A stretch of 64,000 nucleotides of DNA from DATBLE01 sp036555585 (GTDB taxonomy: Bacteria; Actinomycetota; Thermoleophilia; Gaiellales; Gaiellaceae): assembly GCA_036555585.1 (NCBI GenBank), contig DATBLE010000027.1:62001-126000 (forward strand). The letters are read 5' to 3'. A program made the translations under genes and the position numbers. Below are positions 1 to 8,424 of this stretch, piece by piece. Within the stretch, counting starts at the first letter, position 1; each line of letters opens with the position of its first letter. The notes beneath the pieces are model-generated. The model was given only the letters and a program-made list of their open reading frames with translations. It was not told the origin of the DNA and ran no database searches.

Positions 1-417
1 GTCGCGCGGCGTATCGAAGTACATGTTCATCTCTTCGATGATCACGCCCTTCTCGCGGTCGATCTCGGCCGCATCGAACTTCGAGTGGCGGAGCATGTCG
101 ACGATCACGTCGAGCGCGACGTCGCGGTGCTCGGCCGCGCACCGGACGTAGTACCCGGTGTACTCCTTGCCGGTGAAAGCGTTGAACTCGCCGCCGATCG
201 CGTCGACCTCGCCGGCGATGTCCCGCGCGGTCGGGCGCCGTTCCGTCCCCTTGAAGAACATGTGCTCCGCGAAGTGCGCGATGCCGCTCGACTCCCGCGT
301 CTCGTAGCGCGAGCCGGCGGCCAGCATCACGAAGCAGGAGACGGACTGCGCCTGCGGCATCGTCGCCGTGAGCACACGCAGGCCGTTCGGCAGCGTCTGA
401 CGGTCGAAGGCGGCCAT
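1..417 (-). CDS. M16-family (insulinase-like) zinc peptidase, N-terminal part
   Basis: The 139 residues in the window are the N-terminus of an M16 metallopeptidase; the gene continues past base 1. The inverted zinc motif HxxEH is seen as HFAEH in a context (SGIAHFAEHMFFKGTERR) typical of the family. Bacterial M16 proteins of about 420 residues act as processing peptidases; the substrate cannot be told here. The ATG at 417 has a TACGAT box 7 nt upstream and no ribosome site, so it is probably leaderless. It lies 28 bp after the glycosyltransferase gene on the same strand and may be read from that operon as well. Confidence 0.9.
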   Translation of the reverse strand, partial: MAAFDRQTLPNGLRVLTATMPQAQSVSCFVMLAAGSRYETRESSGIAHFAEHMFFKGTERRPTARDIAGEVDAIGGEFNAFTGKEYTGYYVRCAAEHRDVALDVIVDMLRHSKFDAAEIDREKGVIIEEMNMYFDTPRD

Positions 418-424
418 GTCCCGG

Positions 425-430
425 ATCGTA
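425..430 (-). promoter_or_regulatory. -10 box of the M16 peptidase gene
   Basis: TACGAT ends 7 nt before the ATG at 417, so transcription would begin at or next to the start codon. No clear -35 box is seen. Confidence 0.5.
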
Positions 431-445
431 GCCGCCCCCGCCTGC

Positions 446-2437
446 TCAGCCGCGGTGGAACTCGAACACCGTCGTCCCGGTCAGGCCGGTCGGGACGATC
501 GAGAGCGTGCAGGTCCCGCCCTTGCGCTCGGGCACCGGCAGGTCACCGTGCCAGGTCTGGGGGACCGTGAACTCCAGGTGGCGGACGAGCTTGTCGTCGA
601 TCCGGATGTCGACCTTCTCCGGCTGCTTGATCAGCAGCGTGACGCTGAACGTGCCGGACTTGCAGTCGTAGGCGACGAGTCGTCCCTCGCCTGCGATGTC
701 GCCGTTCGGCTGCAGTCCCGCGATCCACGAACGCACGCGAAGCGGCTGCGCGACCTTCCAGAGGACGAGCCCGGTCTGCTCCAGGCCCTGCTGCACGATC
801 TGCGCCTTCCGCTCGCCGTCGAGCTCGAGCCAGTTCGACGCGATCACGTACTTCGTCTTGGGGAGGTGCGCCGGCGGCCCGCCGACCGTCCCGTCCGGGC
901 GCAGCCACACCTGGTCCTGGGGCAGCGGCCCCGGCACCGTCGCCTTGTTCAGGTCGTACACGCGGTCGATCCCGGCGTTGAAGAACGCGGTCTCCCAGAC
1001 TCCGGGCCACGAGGGCTCGCCGTCGTAGACGTACGCGATGCGCTTGCCGCCGGCGTGGTCGGCCCAGGACGGGTCGTCGCCGAGGAACATCCGCTGCTGC
1101 GCGCGGGCCTCGTCGGCGACGAACCGGCTCGAGACGACCGAGCCCGCGACCAGCGCCACGATCAGCGCGACCGGCAGCAACGTGAGCCCCCGGCGCGGCA
1201 CCACCACGAACACGACCGTCAGCACCACCGCCACCACCTGGTAGACCCACGCCAGCGTCGAGAGCGACGTCGCCGTCGAGAGCTTGTACAGCGGGATCAG
1301 CGTCAGCGCGTCGTGGACTCCGAAGATGTCGACGTACCGCTTGATCGGCAAGAGGAGCAGCACGACCAGCGCGAGCACGGCGACGGCGGTGCGCACGACG
1401 TAGCCTCCGTCTGGCCCCCGGCTGAGCCACAGCACGAGCCCGATGAAGAGGACCGGCGCGAGCCCGATCAGGTTCCGCTCGACGATCCGGTCCGAGTACC
1501 GCGACGCGAACGCGCCCACCTCGGCGACGATCCACACCGAGAGCGACGACGCCACCGCGAGGTACGCGCGGACGCGGTCGTCCTGCTCGCGGCGGCGCAG
1601 CGCCTCGACCAGCTTCAGCGCCACGGCGGCGACGGGGAACAGGCCGCAGAGGATGAGCAGCGAGGCGCCGTGGTAGAGGACGAAGCGCGCAGCCGCTCCG
1701 ACGCTGTAGGAGGTGCTGGCGACGACGTCGTACCCGCCGAGGGCCGCGCTCCCCGACGCCAGGCGCCACACTCCCCAGGCGACGAGCAGCACGCCGATGC
1801 CGATCGCGGCCGGCAGCTGGCGCCGGAGGCGATCCCACGAGCGGGCGAGGAGGGCCTCGAGCAGCGCCGCCGTGATCAGCGCAGGGACGAGGACGATCGC
1901 CTGGATGCGCGTCGCGCAGACGGCGACGAAGGCGGCGAGCAGCAGGAGGTGGCTGCGCCGGCTCGGTCGCGCGATCGCCTCCGCCCCCGCCCAGGCCGCC
2001 GTGACCAGCAACGGGTAGAACAGCACCTCCGTCATCACCAGCCCGGAATAGGCCAGGACGGGCGTCGCCAGCGTCAGGGCCGACGCCGTTAGCGCGCTCC
2101 AGCGCGGGACGAGCGTGCGCGCCCAGAGGTACACCGGCACGGCCGCGAGCGACATGACGAACGCCTGCAGGCCCTGCAGCACGTCGTAGCCGGTGCCGAG
2201 CCCGAAGGCGGCGAGCGGAAAGCCCGCGAGCAGGGGCGTCAGCAGCGAGTAGTAGGGCGTCGGCCCGCCGAGGATCGACAGCGAGCCGTGCAGCCACAGG
2301 CTGCGGCCGAGCAGCCCGTACACCATCTCGTCCGGGGCGATCCAGGGCACGGGCACCTCGAGTGCCGCCCACGCCCGCAGCGCGGTCGAGAGGAGGACGA
2401 GCGCCGCGAGCGCCGCCCATTCGCCCCGTCGGGTCAC
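446..2437 (-). CDS. Multi-pass membrane glycosyltransferase (GT39/PMT-like)
   Basis: A 663-residue integral membrane protein. After the first hydrophobic helix comes an acidic loop (APDEMVYGLLGRSLWLHG) like the catalytic Asp-containing loop of GT-C glycosyltransferases of the mannosyl/arabinosyltransferase type. About ten more hydrophobic helices follow, then a soluble beta-rich C-terminal domain of about 200 residues. The family transfers sugars from polyprenyl-phosphate donors outside the membrane; donor and acceptor are unknown here. The GTG start overlaps the stop of the upstream cysteine-desulfurase-like gene by 4 bp (GTGA), which sets the start and suggests translational coupling. The GT39-like label is from loop and topology only. 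Confidence 0.75.
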   Translation of the reverse strand: MTRRGEWAALAALVLLSTALRAWAALEVPVPWIAPDEMVYGLLGRSLWLHGSLSILGGPTPYYSLLTPLLAGFPLAAFGLGTGYDVLQGLQAFVMSLAAVPVYLWARTLVPRWSALTASALTLATPVLAYSGLVMTEVLFYPLLVTAAWAGAEAIARPSRRSHLLLLAAFVAVCATRIQAIVLVPALITAALLEALLARSWDRLRRQLPAAIGIGVLLVAWGVWRLASGSAALGGYDVVASTSYSVGAAARFVLYHGASLLILCGLFPVAAVALKLVEALRRREQDDRVRAYLAVASSLSVWIVAEVGAFASRYSDRIVERNLIGLAPVLFIGLVLWLSRGPDGGYVVRTAVAVLALVVLLLLPIKRYVDIFGVHDALTLIPLYKLSTATSLSTLAWVYQVVAVVLTVVFVVVPRRGLTLLPVALIVALVAGSVVSSRFVADEARAQQRMFLGDDPSWADHAGGKRIAYVYDGEPSWPGVWETAFFNAGIDRVYDLNKATVPGPLPQDQVWLRPDGTVGGPPAHLPKTKYVIASNWLELDGERKAQIVQQGLEQTGLVLWKVAQPLRVRSWIAGLQPNGDIAGEGRLVAYDCKSGTFSVTLLIKQPEKVDIRIDDKLVRHLEFTVPQTWHGDLPVPERKGGTCTLSIVPTGLTGTTVFEFHRG

Positions 2438-3594
2438 TCCAGCCGGGCGAGCTCCGCGAGGAGCCGGTCGACCTCGTCGGCCGTGTTGTAGTGGACGAAG
2501 CCGACCCTGACGGCGCCGCCGTCGTCCTCGAGGCCGAGGCGGTTCATCACCTCGAGCGCGTAGTAGTTGCCGTGCCAGACGGCGAAGCCGCGCTCGCCGA
2601 GCCTTGCCGCCGCCTCCGCCGCGGAGATGCCGTCGACCGAGAAGGCGAAGGTGGGTACGCGGCCGTCCATCCCGGGCAGCCCGTGCAGCCTGATCGCCGG
2701 CGGCAGGCCGGCGAGGAACCGCTCGCCGAGCGCCCGTTCCCAGCCCGCGATCTCGTCCCACCCGAGCGACCCGACGTACTCGACGGCGGCGACGAAGCCG
2801 GCGAGCAGCTCGTAGGCGAGCGTGCCCGTCTCGAAACGCTTGCCGAGCGGCTCGACGGGGGCCGGCCGGACCTTGTACGGCCGCCACCGTTCCGCGAGCG
2901 CCCGGCGCACGTACGCCACGCCCAGGTGCGGACCGAAGAACTTGTACGGCGAGCAGATCAGGACGTCGACGCCGAACGCGGAGACGTCGATCGGCCCATG
3001 CGGTGCGTAGTGCACCGCGTCCGCCCAGGCGATCGCACCGGCCTCGTGCGCGAGGTCGGCGATCCGGCGCACGTCGGTGAGCGTGCCGACCGCGTTCGAC
3101 GCGACCGGGAAGGCGACCACGCGCGTGCGCTCGCCGAGCTGCCGCTCGAGGTCGTCGAGGTCGAGCGTCGTGTCGTCGTTGATGTCGACGATGCGGACGG
3201 TCAGGTCGCGGTCGTGCGCGAGCTCGAGCCAGGGCGAGACGTTGGCGTCGTGGTCGAGCTTCGTGCAGAGGATCTCGTCTCCGGCGCGCAGCTCCCGGCC
3301 GGCCGTGCGCGAGAGCGCGAAGCTGAGCGTCGTCATGTTCGGCCCGAAGACCGTCTCCTCGGCCGAGCAGCCGAGGAACCGCGCGGCCGTCTCGCGCGCT
3401 CGCTGCTCGAGCGCCTCGGTGCGTCTGCTGGTCTCGTACGGGCCGCTGACGTTCGCGTTCGACTCGCGCAGGTAGCTCGCGATCGCGTCGATCACCTCGT
3501 CGGGGACCTGCGAGCCTCCGGGGGCGTCGAAGAGGACGAGGTCGCGCTGGAGGGCGGTGAAGCGGGCTCGGACGGCGGCGACGTCGAGGGTCAA
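2434..3594 (-). CDS. Cysteine desulfurase-like aminotransferase class V protein
   Basis: 386 residues, a fold-type I PLP enzyme of the cysteine-desulfurase-like class. The PLP-binding Asp and His are in WADAVHYAPHG (about D192, H195) and the Schiff-base lysine is in CSPYKFFGPH (about K218). No obvious mobile catalytic-Cys loop is seen, so true desulfurase activity is not shown; the family also holds lyases and epimerases of unknown substrate. The TTG at 3594 is chosen because it makes a 4-bp TTGA overlap with the upstream SDR gene, matching its neighbours; an in-frame GTG at 3612 is the alternative. Third gene of the osmC-led operon. Confidence 0.85.
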   Translation of the reverse strand: MTLDVAAVRARFTALQRDLVLFDAPGGSQVPDEVIDAIASYLRESNANVSGPYETSRRTEALEQRARETAARFLGCSAEETVFGPNMTTLSFALSRTAGRELRAGDEILCTKLDHDANVSPWLELAHDRDLTVRIVDINDDTTLDLDDLERQLGERTRVVAFPVASNAVGTLTDVRRIADLAHEAGAIAWADAVHYAPHGPIDVSAFGVDVLICSPYKFFGPHLGVAYVRRALAERWRPYKVRPAPVEPLGKRFETGTLAYELLAGFVAAVEYVGSLGWDEIAGWERALGERFLAGLPPAIRLHGLPGMDGRVPTFAFSVDGISAAEAAARLGERGFAVWHGNYYALEVMNRLGLEDDGGAVRVGFVHYNTADEVDRLLAELARLE

Positions 3595-4550
3595 GTCGGA
3601 CGATTCTCCCACGCCGCCAGGAGCTCGCCCTCCCGTTCGGCGGACAGCCCGGCCTTGCCGGTCCACTCCGGCACGTCCTGGGCGGTCTCCGCCAGCGGCC
3701 GGAAGGACAGGCCGGCCGCGACGGCCCGGTCGACGGGCACGAGCTGGAAGGCGGCGTGGTCGACGGCGCTCGAGGGGATCCAGCACGGCAGGTCGCTCCA
3801 GCCCTCGACGCCCTGCTCGGCCAGGAACTCCTCGGTGACGCGAACCACGTCCGTGCCGCCGCAGGCCTCCAGCATCGAGTCGAAGGTGAGCGCCCGCGGG
3901 GGAGAGGTGGCGTTGAAGGCGCCGGAGCGGCCGTCCTCGGCGAGCCGGACGACCCAGTCGGCGAGGTCGCGGACGTCGATCATCTGCACGGGCTGGTCGG
4001 GCGGCGCGAGGATCGGCCCGCCGCGCTCGACCCGGCGCGGCCAGTAGGTGAACCGGTCGGTCGGGTCGTTCGGCCCGACGATCAGCCCGGGCCGGACGAG
4101 GATCGCCCGCTCGCCGAACGCCCGCTCGACCTCCTGCTCGCAGAGAGCCTTCAGCGCACCGTAGTTGGAGTAGTCCTCCAGGAGCCGGTCGGCGGGCAGG
4201 TCGCCGAGCCGCTCCGGTGGATCGCCCTCGTGGCGGGGCTCGCGATAGTCGGCGTAGTACGAGATCGACGAGATGAACACGTAGTGGCCGGCGGCGCGGG
4301 CGAGCAGCTGGGCCGAGTCGCGGACGTGGCGCGGGACGTAGCCGGACGTGTCGAGCACGGCGTCCCAGGTGCGGCCCTGGAGCGGCGCGAGCCCGCCGTC
4401 CCGGTCGCCGTGCAGCTTCTCGACCTCCGGGAAAAGGTCGGGATTCGTCTGCCCTCGGTTGAAGGTGGTGAGCTCGTGACCGCGTGCCAGCGCGGCCTCG
4501 ATCAGCGCGAAGCCGAGGAACTTCGGCCCGCCGATCAGGACGAGATTCAC
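3591..4550 (-). CDS. NAD(P)-dependent epimerase/reductase (extended SDR, atypical)
   Basis: 319 residues with an N-terminal Rossmann fold; the dinucleotide loop is IGGPKFLG rather than the usual GxxGxxG, as in plant-type isoflavone-reductase/CSP41-like SDRs. The motif VFISSISYYADY supplies the Ser/Tyr region, but the usual YxxxK appears shifted (YSNYGALKALCE at about 150-161, with Tyr and Lys in place). The substrate is not predictable. GTG start at 4550 overlaps the osmC stop by 4 bp, and its own TGA overlaps the next gene. Confidence 0.85.
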   Translation of the reverse strand: MNLVLIGGPKFLGFALIEAALARGHELTTFNRGQTNPDLFPEVEKLHGDRDGGLAPLQGRTWDAVLDTSGYVPRHVRDSAQLLARAAGHYVFISSISYYADYREPRHEGDPPERLGDLPADRLLEDYSNYGALKALCEQEVERAFGERAILVRPGLIVGPNDPTDRFTYWPRRVERGGPILAPPDQPVQMIDVRDLADWVVRLAEDGRSGAFNATSPPRALTFDSMLEACGGTDVVRVTEEFLAEQGVEGWSDLPCWIPSSAVDHAAFQLVPVDRAVAAGLSFRPLAETAQDVPEWTGKAGLSAEREGELLAAWENRPT

Positions 4551-4939
4551 GCCACGTTCCAGACGTACCGCGGCGGGGCGGTCAGCGACGCGCCGACGAA
4601 GCAGTCGCGCTCGGCCAGCTCGAGCAGGCTTTCTCGGTCCTCCGGTGCGGGGTCGAAGCGCACCTCGAAGCGTGCCTCGACGTCGACGAACGCGAAGCGG
4701 CCGTCCTCCACGCGTCGCGTCACGGTGCCCGACGCCTCGCCGCTCGCCGTCACCTCGACCCCCGCCTGGCGGGCGTGGTAGCGCAGGCTCGTCAGCGAGC
4801 AGTCGAGCAGCCCTGCGAGCACGAGGTGCTCGGGCGACCAGCTCGGCGGCACCTCCACGGTCGCCTCCCCGGCGGTGGCGACGCTCGTTCCGTCGTAGGC
4901 GACCTCGTACTCGAACACCCGCGCTCTTGGCTCAGCCAT
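4547..4939 (-). CDS. OsmC/Ohr-family peroxiredoxin-like protein
   Basis: 130 residues, full length for the small OsmC class. The two conserved cysteines are visible: C47 in GLLDCSLTSLRYHA and C113 in ERDCFVGASLT. OsmC/Ohr proteins reduce organic hydroperoxides with the first Cys as peroxidatic residue. It is the first gene of the overlapping run that continues to the glycosyltransferase. The ATG at 4939 has a TAGGTT box 7 nt upstream, so the operon mRNA is likely leaderless. Confidence 0.88.
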   Translation of the reverse strand: MAEPRARVFEYEVAYDGTSVATAGEATVEVPPSWSPEHLVLAGLLDCSLTSLRYHARQAGVEVTASGEASGTVTRRVEDGRFAFVDVEARFEVRFDPAPEDRESLLELAERDCFVGASLTAPPRYVWNVA

Positions 4940-4946
4940 GCGGAAG

Positions 4947-4952
4947 AACCTA
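4947..4952 (-). promoter_or_regulatory. -10 box of the osmC operon
   Basis: TAGGTT, 7 nt before the osmC ATG. It faces the -10 box of the divergent small gene (4976-4981) within a 50-bp gap. Confidence 0.5.
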
Positions 4953-4975
4953 GCGGGTCCGTCCGGTCCGGAAGC

Positions 4976-4981
4976 TACGTT
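4976..4981 (+). promoter_or_regulatory. -10 box of the 66-residue gene
   Basis: TACGTT, 8 nt before the GTG at 4990; supports this start and a leaderless transcript. Confidence 0.5.
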
Positions 4982-4989
4982 CGGGACCC

Positions 4990-5190
4990 GTGACGAGGCT
5001 CCGGCCCCTGAGCGAGTCCGAGTGCTACACACGCCTCTACGGCGACCGCGAGTCGACGGTCGCCGTGATCCGGGAGACCGAGCCCGAGCGGCGGAGCGGA
5101 GGGCTGCTGGGAGAGCAGCTCCTCAGGCTCTTCGAGCAGCAGCAGCGGGAAGACCGCCTCTCCGACGTCTCGGAGTTCGAAGCCGCATAG
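4990..5190 (+). CDS. Small hypothetical protein, 66 residues
   Basis: No known family recognised. It is an acidic/polar alpha-rich protein with a start like LSESECYTRLYGDRES, a central basic patch (EPERRSGG) and a Gln/Glu-rich helix (LRLFEQQQREDRL). Codon pattern follows the local GC-rich norm and the GTG start sits correctly behind a -10-like box, which favours a real gene. It lies 29 bp upstream of the DNA glycosylase gene and is probably co-transcribed with it. Confidence 0.65.
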   Translation: MTRLRPLSESECYTRLYGDRESTVAVIRETEPERRSGGLLGEQLLRLFEQQQREDRLSDVSEFEAA

Positions 5191-5219
5191 CAGTACGCCG
5201 GAAACGGCCGGTTTCCCCC

Positions 5220-5726
5220 GTGCAGACGAGCGCCGTGCCGGACGTCCTCACGCCGGATCTCGACGTCGTCTTCTGCGGGATCAACCCGGGCCGCGTCTCC
5301 GCCGCCGCCGCGGCGCACTTCGCCAACCCGCGGAACGACTTCTGGCGGCTCCTCCACGAGGCCGGGTTCACGCCGCGGCTGGTCGAGCCGGCGGAGCAGT
5401 TCGAGGTGCTGCGCTGGGGGATCGGGCTGACCAACGCGGCGCCCCGGACGACGCCGGGCTCGAGCGACCTGCGCGCAGGCGATTTCGCGGGTGCGGCCGA
5501 GCGGCTCGAGCGGCTGGCGCTGGAACTGCGTCCGCGCGCGATCGGCTTCGTCGGGAAGGAGGCGTACCGCGGGCCATTCCGCGAGCGGCCCGAGCACGGG
5601 CTGCAGGAGCGCCGGCTCGGCGAGACGATGCTGTTCGTGCTGCCGTCCACCTCGCCGGCGAACGCGGCCGTTCCGCACGCCGAGCGGCTGCGCTGGTTCC
5701 GCGCTCTGCGCGAGCTCGTCCGCTAG
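5220..5726 (+). CDS. mug: G/U mismatch-specific DNA glycosylase (Mug/TDG type)
   Basis: 168 residues, the usual Mug length. The active-site loop VVFCGINPGRVSAA carries the GINPG signature, in which Asn activates water, and FVLPSTSPANAA near the C-terminus matches the DNA-intercalating loop of Mug/UDG family 2 (usually NPSG or SxSP). The enzyme removes uracil or ethenocytosine opposite G. Start is GTG 5220; a second in-frame GTG at 5235 is equally possible and neither has a clear ribosome site. Its TAG overlaps the TAG of the convergent gamma-glutamyltransferase gene in a shared CTAG. Confidence 0.9.
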   Translation: MQTSAVPDVLTPDLDVVFCGINPGRVSAAAAAHFANPRNDFWRLLHEAGFTPRLVEPAEQFEVLRWGIGLTNAAPRTTPGSSDLRAGDFAGAAERLERLALELRPRAIGFVGKEAYRGPFRERPEHGLQERRLGETMLFVLPSTSPANAAVPHAERLRWFRALRELVR

Positions 5727-7396
5727 CGCCCGGCGGCGTAGCCCTGCATGCCGCGCGGGTTGGCTCCCGCCTTGAGCTGGCCCTTCTCCCGCGCCACCGC
5801 GGTGACCCGTCCGAGCGACCACGGCTCGGTGACGGTGACGTCGTGGCCGCGGCGGCGAAGCTCGTCGGCGACCTCGCCGCCCCAGCGCGCCTCGAGCGCG
5901 AGCGAGCCGGGGCGCGCCTCGCGCGGGAAGAACGAGGACGGGAAGTGGTCGGTGTGGAACGAGGGCGCGTCGATCGCCGCCTGCAGGTCGTCGCCGAAGA
6001 CGACGTGGCGGAGGAAGGCGTGGAGCGTCCACTGGTCCTGCTGGTCGCCGCCGGGCGTGCCGATCGCGAGCGCCGGCCCGCCGTCGCGGAGCGCGAGCGT
6101 GGGCGAGAGCGTCGTCCGCGGCCGGCGCCCCGGCACGAGCGAGGACGGCAGCCCCTCCTCGAGCCGGAACATCTGGGCGCGCGTCCCCAGTGGCCAGCCG
6201 AGCGACGGGATCACGGGCGAGGACTGGAGCCACCCGCCGCTGGGAGTGGCCGAGACGAGGTTGCCGAAGCGGTCCGCGACGTCGAGGTGCACGGTGTCGC
6301 CACGGGTCGGCTCGCCGGCGCCGACCGTCGCCGCGCCCGCCACCGGCATGGGCAGGCGGCCGCCGTCGCCGGGCCGCAGCTCGTCCGACGCGGTGTCGCC
6401 GACCAGCCGCCGGCGCTCGTCGGCGTACTCCCGCGACAGCAGCCGCTCGAGCGGCACCTCGGTGTCGCCGTAGAACGCCTCGCGGTCGGCGAACGCGAGC
6501 TTCGCGCACTCGACGACCACGTGGACGTACTCCGGGTCGGACAGCTCCGCGAGATCGAAGCCGGCGAGCAGCGCCAGCTGCTGGAGGAAGACCGGGCCCT
6601 GTCCCCACGGGCCCGTCTTGCACACCGTCAGGCCGTGGAAGTCGAACGTCGCCGGCGGCTCGAGCGTCGGCTCCCAGGACGCGAGGTCGGCTCCGGTCAA
6701 CAGCCCGCGGTTGCCCGCCGAGAAGCGGTCGAGCTCGTCCGCGACGAAGCCGCGATAGAAGAGATCGCGCGCGCGCTCGAGCTCCTGCTCGCGCGAACCG
6801 CCGCGCGATTCGTCGACGATGCGCCGGTAGGTCGCGGCGAGCGCGGGGTTGCGGAAGAGCGAGCCCGGCTGCGGAGCGGGCAGGTAGAGCTCCGCCGACC
6901 CCTCCCATGTGCGCAGGAGGTCCTCGGTGCGCTCGATCGTCATCGTGATCCCCGGCACGACGGGATACCCCTGCTCGGCATAGCCGATGGCGAAGGCGAG
7001 CACGTCTTCCAGCCGCCAGGTGCCGAACTCGTCGAGCAGCCGCAGCCAACCGCCGAACGCGCCGGGTACGCAGGCGGCGAGCAGGCCGGTCCCGGGCACG
7101 AGCTCGTGCCCGAGCTCGCGGAAGCGGTCGATCGTCGCCGCGGCGGGCGCCACGCCCTGCGCGCATAGGACGAGGGGCTCGCCGCGCTCGGCCGACCAGA
7201 AGACGACGGGCAGGTCGCCCCCCGGCCCGTTCAGGTGCGGCTCGACCACCTGGAGCGTGAAGCCGGTCGCCACGGCGGCGTCGAACGCGTTGCCGCCGCG
7301 CTCGAGCACGGCCATCCCGGCGGCAGTGCCGAGCCAGTGCGTCGAGGCGACCATTCCGAACGTGCCCTTCAGCTCGGGGCGGGTCGTGAAGGTCAT
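5723..7396 (-). CDS. ggt: Gamma-glutamyltransferase (glutathione hydrolase family)
   Basis: 557 residues, full length for the Ntn-hydrolase GGT family. The autoprocessing and nucleophilic threonine is T368 in TRGDTVHLDVADRFGN; the later GTPGGDQQDQWTLHA segment is the oxyanion/substrate-binding region. The classical TTH triplet is DTVH here, so donor preference may differ. No signal peptide is evident at MTFTTRPELKG, suggesting a cytoplasmic enzyme that would act on imported gamma-glutamyl compounds. The ATG overlaps the upstream ATPase stop (ATGA), making it the last gene of the peptide-importer operon. Confidence 0.92.
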   Translation of the reverse strand: MTFTTRPELKGTFGMVASTHWLGTAAGMAVLERGGNAFDAAVATGFTLQVVEPHLNGPGGDLPVVFWSAERGEPLVLCAQGVAPAAATIDRFRELGHELVPGTGLLAACVPGAFGGWLRLLDEFGTWRLEDVLAFAIGYAEQGYPVVPGITMTIERTEDLLRTWEGSAELYLPAPQPGSLFRNPALAATYRRIVDESRGGSREQELERARDLFYRGFVADELDRFSAGNRGLLTGADLASWEPTLEPPATFDFHGLTVCKTGPWGQGPVFLQQLALLAGFDLAELSDPEYVHVVVECAKLAFADREAFYGDTEVPLERLLSREYADERRRLVGDTASDELRPGDGGRLPMPVAGAATVGAGEPTRGDTVHLDVADRFGNLVSATPSGGWLQSSPVIPSLGWPLGTRAQMFRLEEGLPSSLVPGRRPRTTLSPTLALRDGGPALAIGTPGGDQQDQWTLHAFLRHVVFGDDLQAAIDAPSFHTDHFPSSFFPREARPGSLALEARWGGEVADELRRRGHDVTVTEPWSLGRVTAVAREKGQLKAGANPRGMQGYAAGR

Positions 7397-8424
7397 GCCG
7401 GCTCGCTCGCGAGGTCGAGCAGCTGGGCCGCGTCGCGGCGGCGGTGCACCAGGTGGCAGGCGACCCGGTGCCCGGCCGCGACCTCCTCGAGCGGCGGCTC
7501 CCGCTCGACCGACTCCGGCGCCGATTCGGCGGCGAGCGGGCAGCGCGTCCGGAAGCTGCAGCCGGACGGCGGCGCGAGCGGGCTCGGGACGTCGCCTTCG
7601 AGCACGACGCGCGTCCGCGCCCGCTGCGCGGCAGGGTCGGGGACGACAGCCGCGGAGAGCAGCGCCTGCGTATACGGATGCAGCGGCGCTGCGAACAGCT
7701 CCTCGGTCGGGGCCTCCTCGACGATCTTGCCGAGGTACATCACGGCGACGCGGTCGCAGAGGAACTCGACCGTGGCGAGGTCGTGGGTGATGAAGAGGCA
7801 CGAGAAGCCGAGGTCGTGCTGGAGGTCGCGCAGGAGGTTCAGGATCGACGCCTGCACCGACACGTCCAGGGCCGAGACCGGCTCGTCGGCGATCAGCAGC
7901 GACGGCTGTACCGAGAGGGCCCGCGCGAGGCCGACGCGTTGGCGCTGCCCGCCCGAGAGCTCGTGCGGGTAGCGATGCCGGAGCTCGGGCCGCAGCCCCA
8001 CGCGCTCGAACAGCGCCACGACCCGCCGGTCGAGCGTCCCCCGCCGGGCGATCTTGTGCAGCCGGAGCGGCTCGCCGACGATCGCCCCGGTCGTCATCCG
8101 CGGGTTGAGCGACGAGTACGGGTCCTGGAAGACCATGTGGACGTCGCGGCGCAGCGGGCGCATCTCGCGCCGCGAGAGGTGGGTGACGTCCGTGCCGAGG
8201 ATCCGGATCGTCCCGGAGGTCGGCTCCACCAGTCGCGCGATGCAGTTGCCGACAGTCGACTTGCCGCTGCCGGACTCGCCGACCAGCCCGACGAGCTCGC
8301 CGGGCCCGATCGTGAGCGAGAGGCCGTCGACCGCGTGCACGGTGCCCCCGCCGCCCGAAAACTGCGACCCGACGTGGAAGTGCTTGACGAGGTCTTCGAC
8401 CTCGAGGACCGGCGCCGTCGTCAT
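7393..8424 (-). CDS. Oligopeptide/dipeptide ABC transporter ATPase (OppF/DppF type)
   Basis: 343 residues. Walker A is GESGSGKSTVGN, the ABC signature LSGGQRQRVGLARAL and Walker B LLIADEPVSALD. The C-terminal OppF/DppF region with a likely iron-sulfur-type cysteine cluster (CSFRTRCPLA ... CHLVH) is present. ATG 8424 forms an ATGA overlap with the upstream ATPase; a longer in-frame start at 8445 would run into that gene. It pairs with the next ATPase to energise the importer. Confidence 0.93.
   Translation of the reverse strand: MTTAPVLEVEDLVKHFHVGSQFSGGGGTVHAVDGLSLTIGPGELVGLVGESGSGKSTVGNCIARLVEPTSGTIRILGTDVTHLSRREMRPLRRDVHMVFQDPYSSLNPRMTTGAIVGEPLRLHKIARRGTLDRRVVALFERVGLRPELRHRYPHELSGGQRQRVGLARALSVQPSLLIADEPVSALDVSVQASILNLLRDLQHDLGFSCLFITHDLATVEFLCDRVAVMYLGKIVEEAPTEELFAAPLHPYTQALLSAAVVPDPAAQRARTRVVLEGDVPSPLAPPSGCSFRTRCPLAAESAPESVEREPPLEEVAAGHRVACHLVHRRRDAAQLLDLASEPA

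Noticed and set aside
416..4047. Long plus-strand frames of 558 and 561 codons
   Set aside because: Opposite to the glycosyltransferase, cysteine-desulfurase-like and SDR genes; no recognisable fold.
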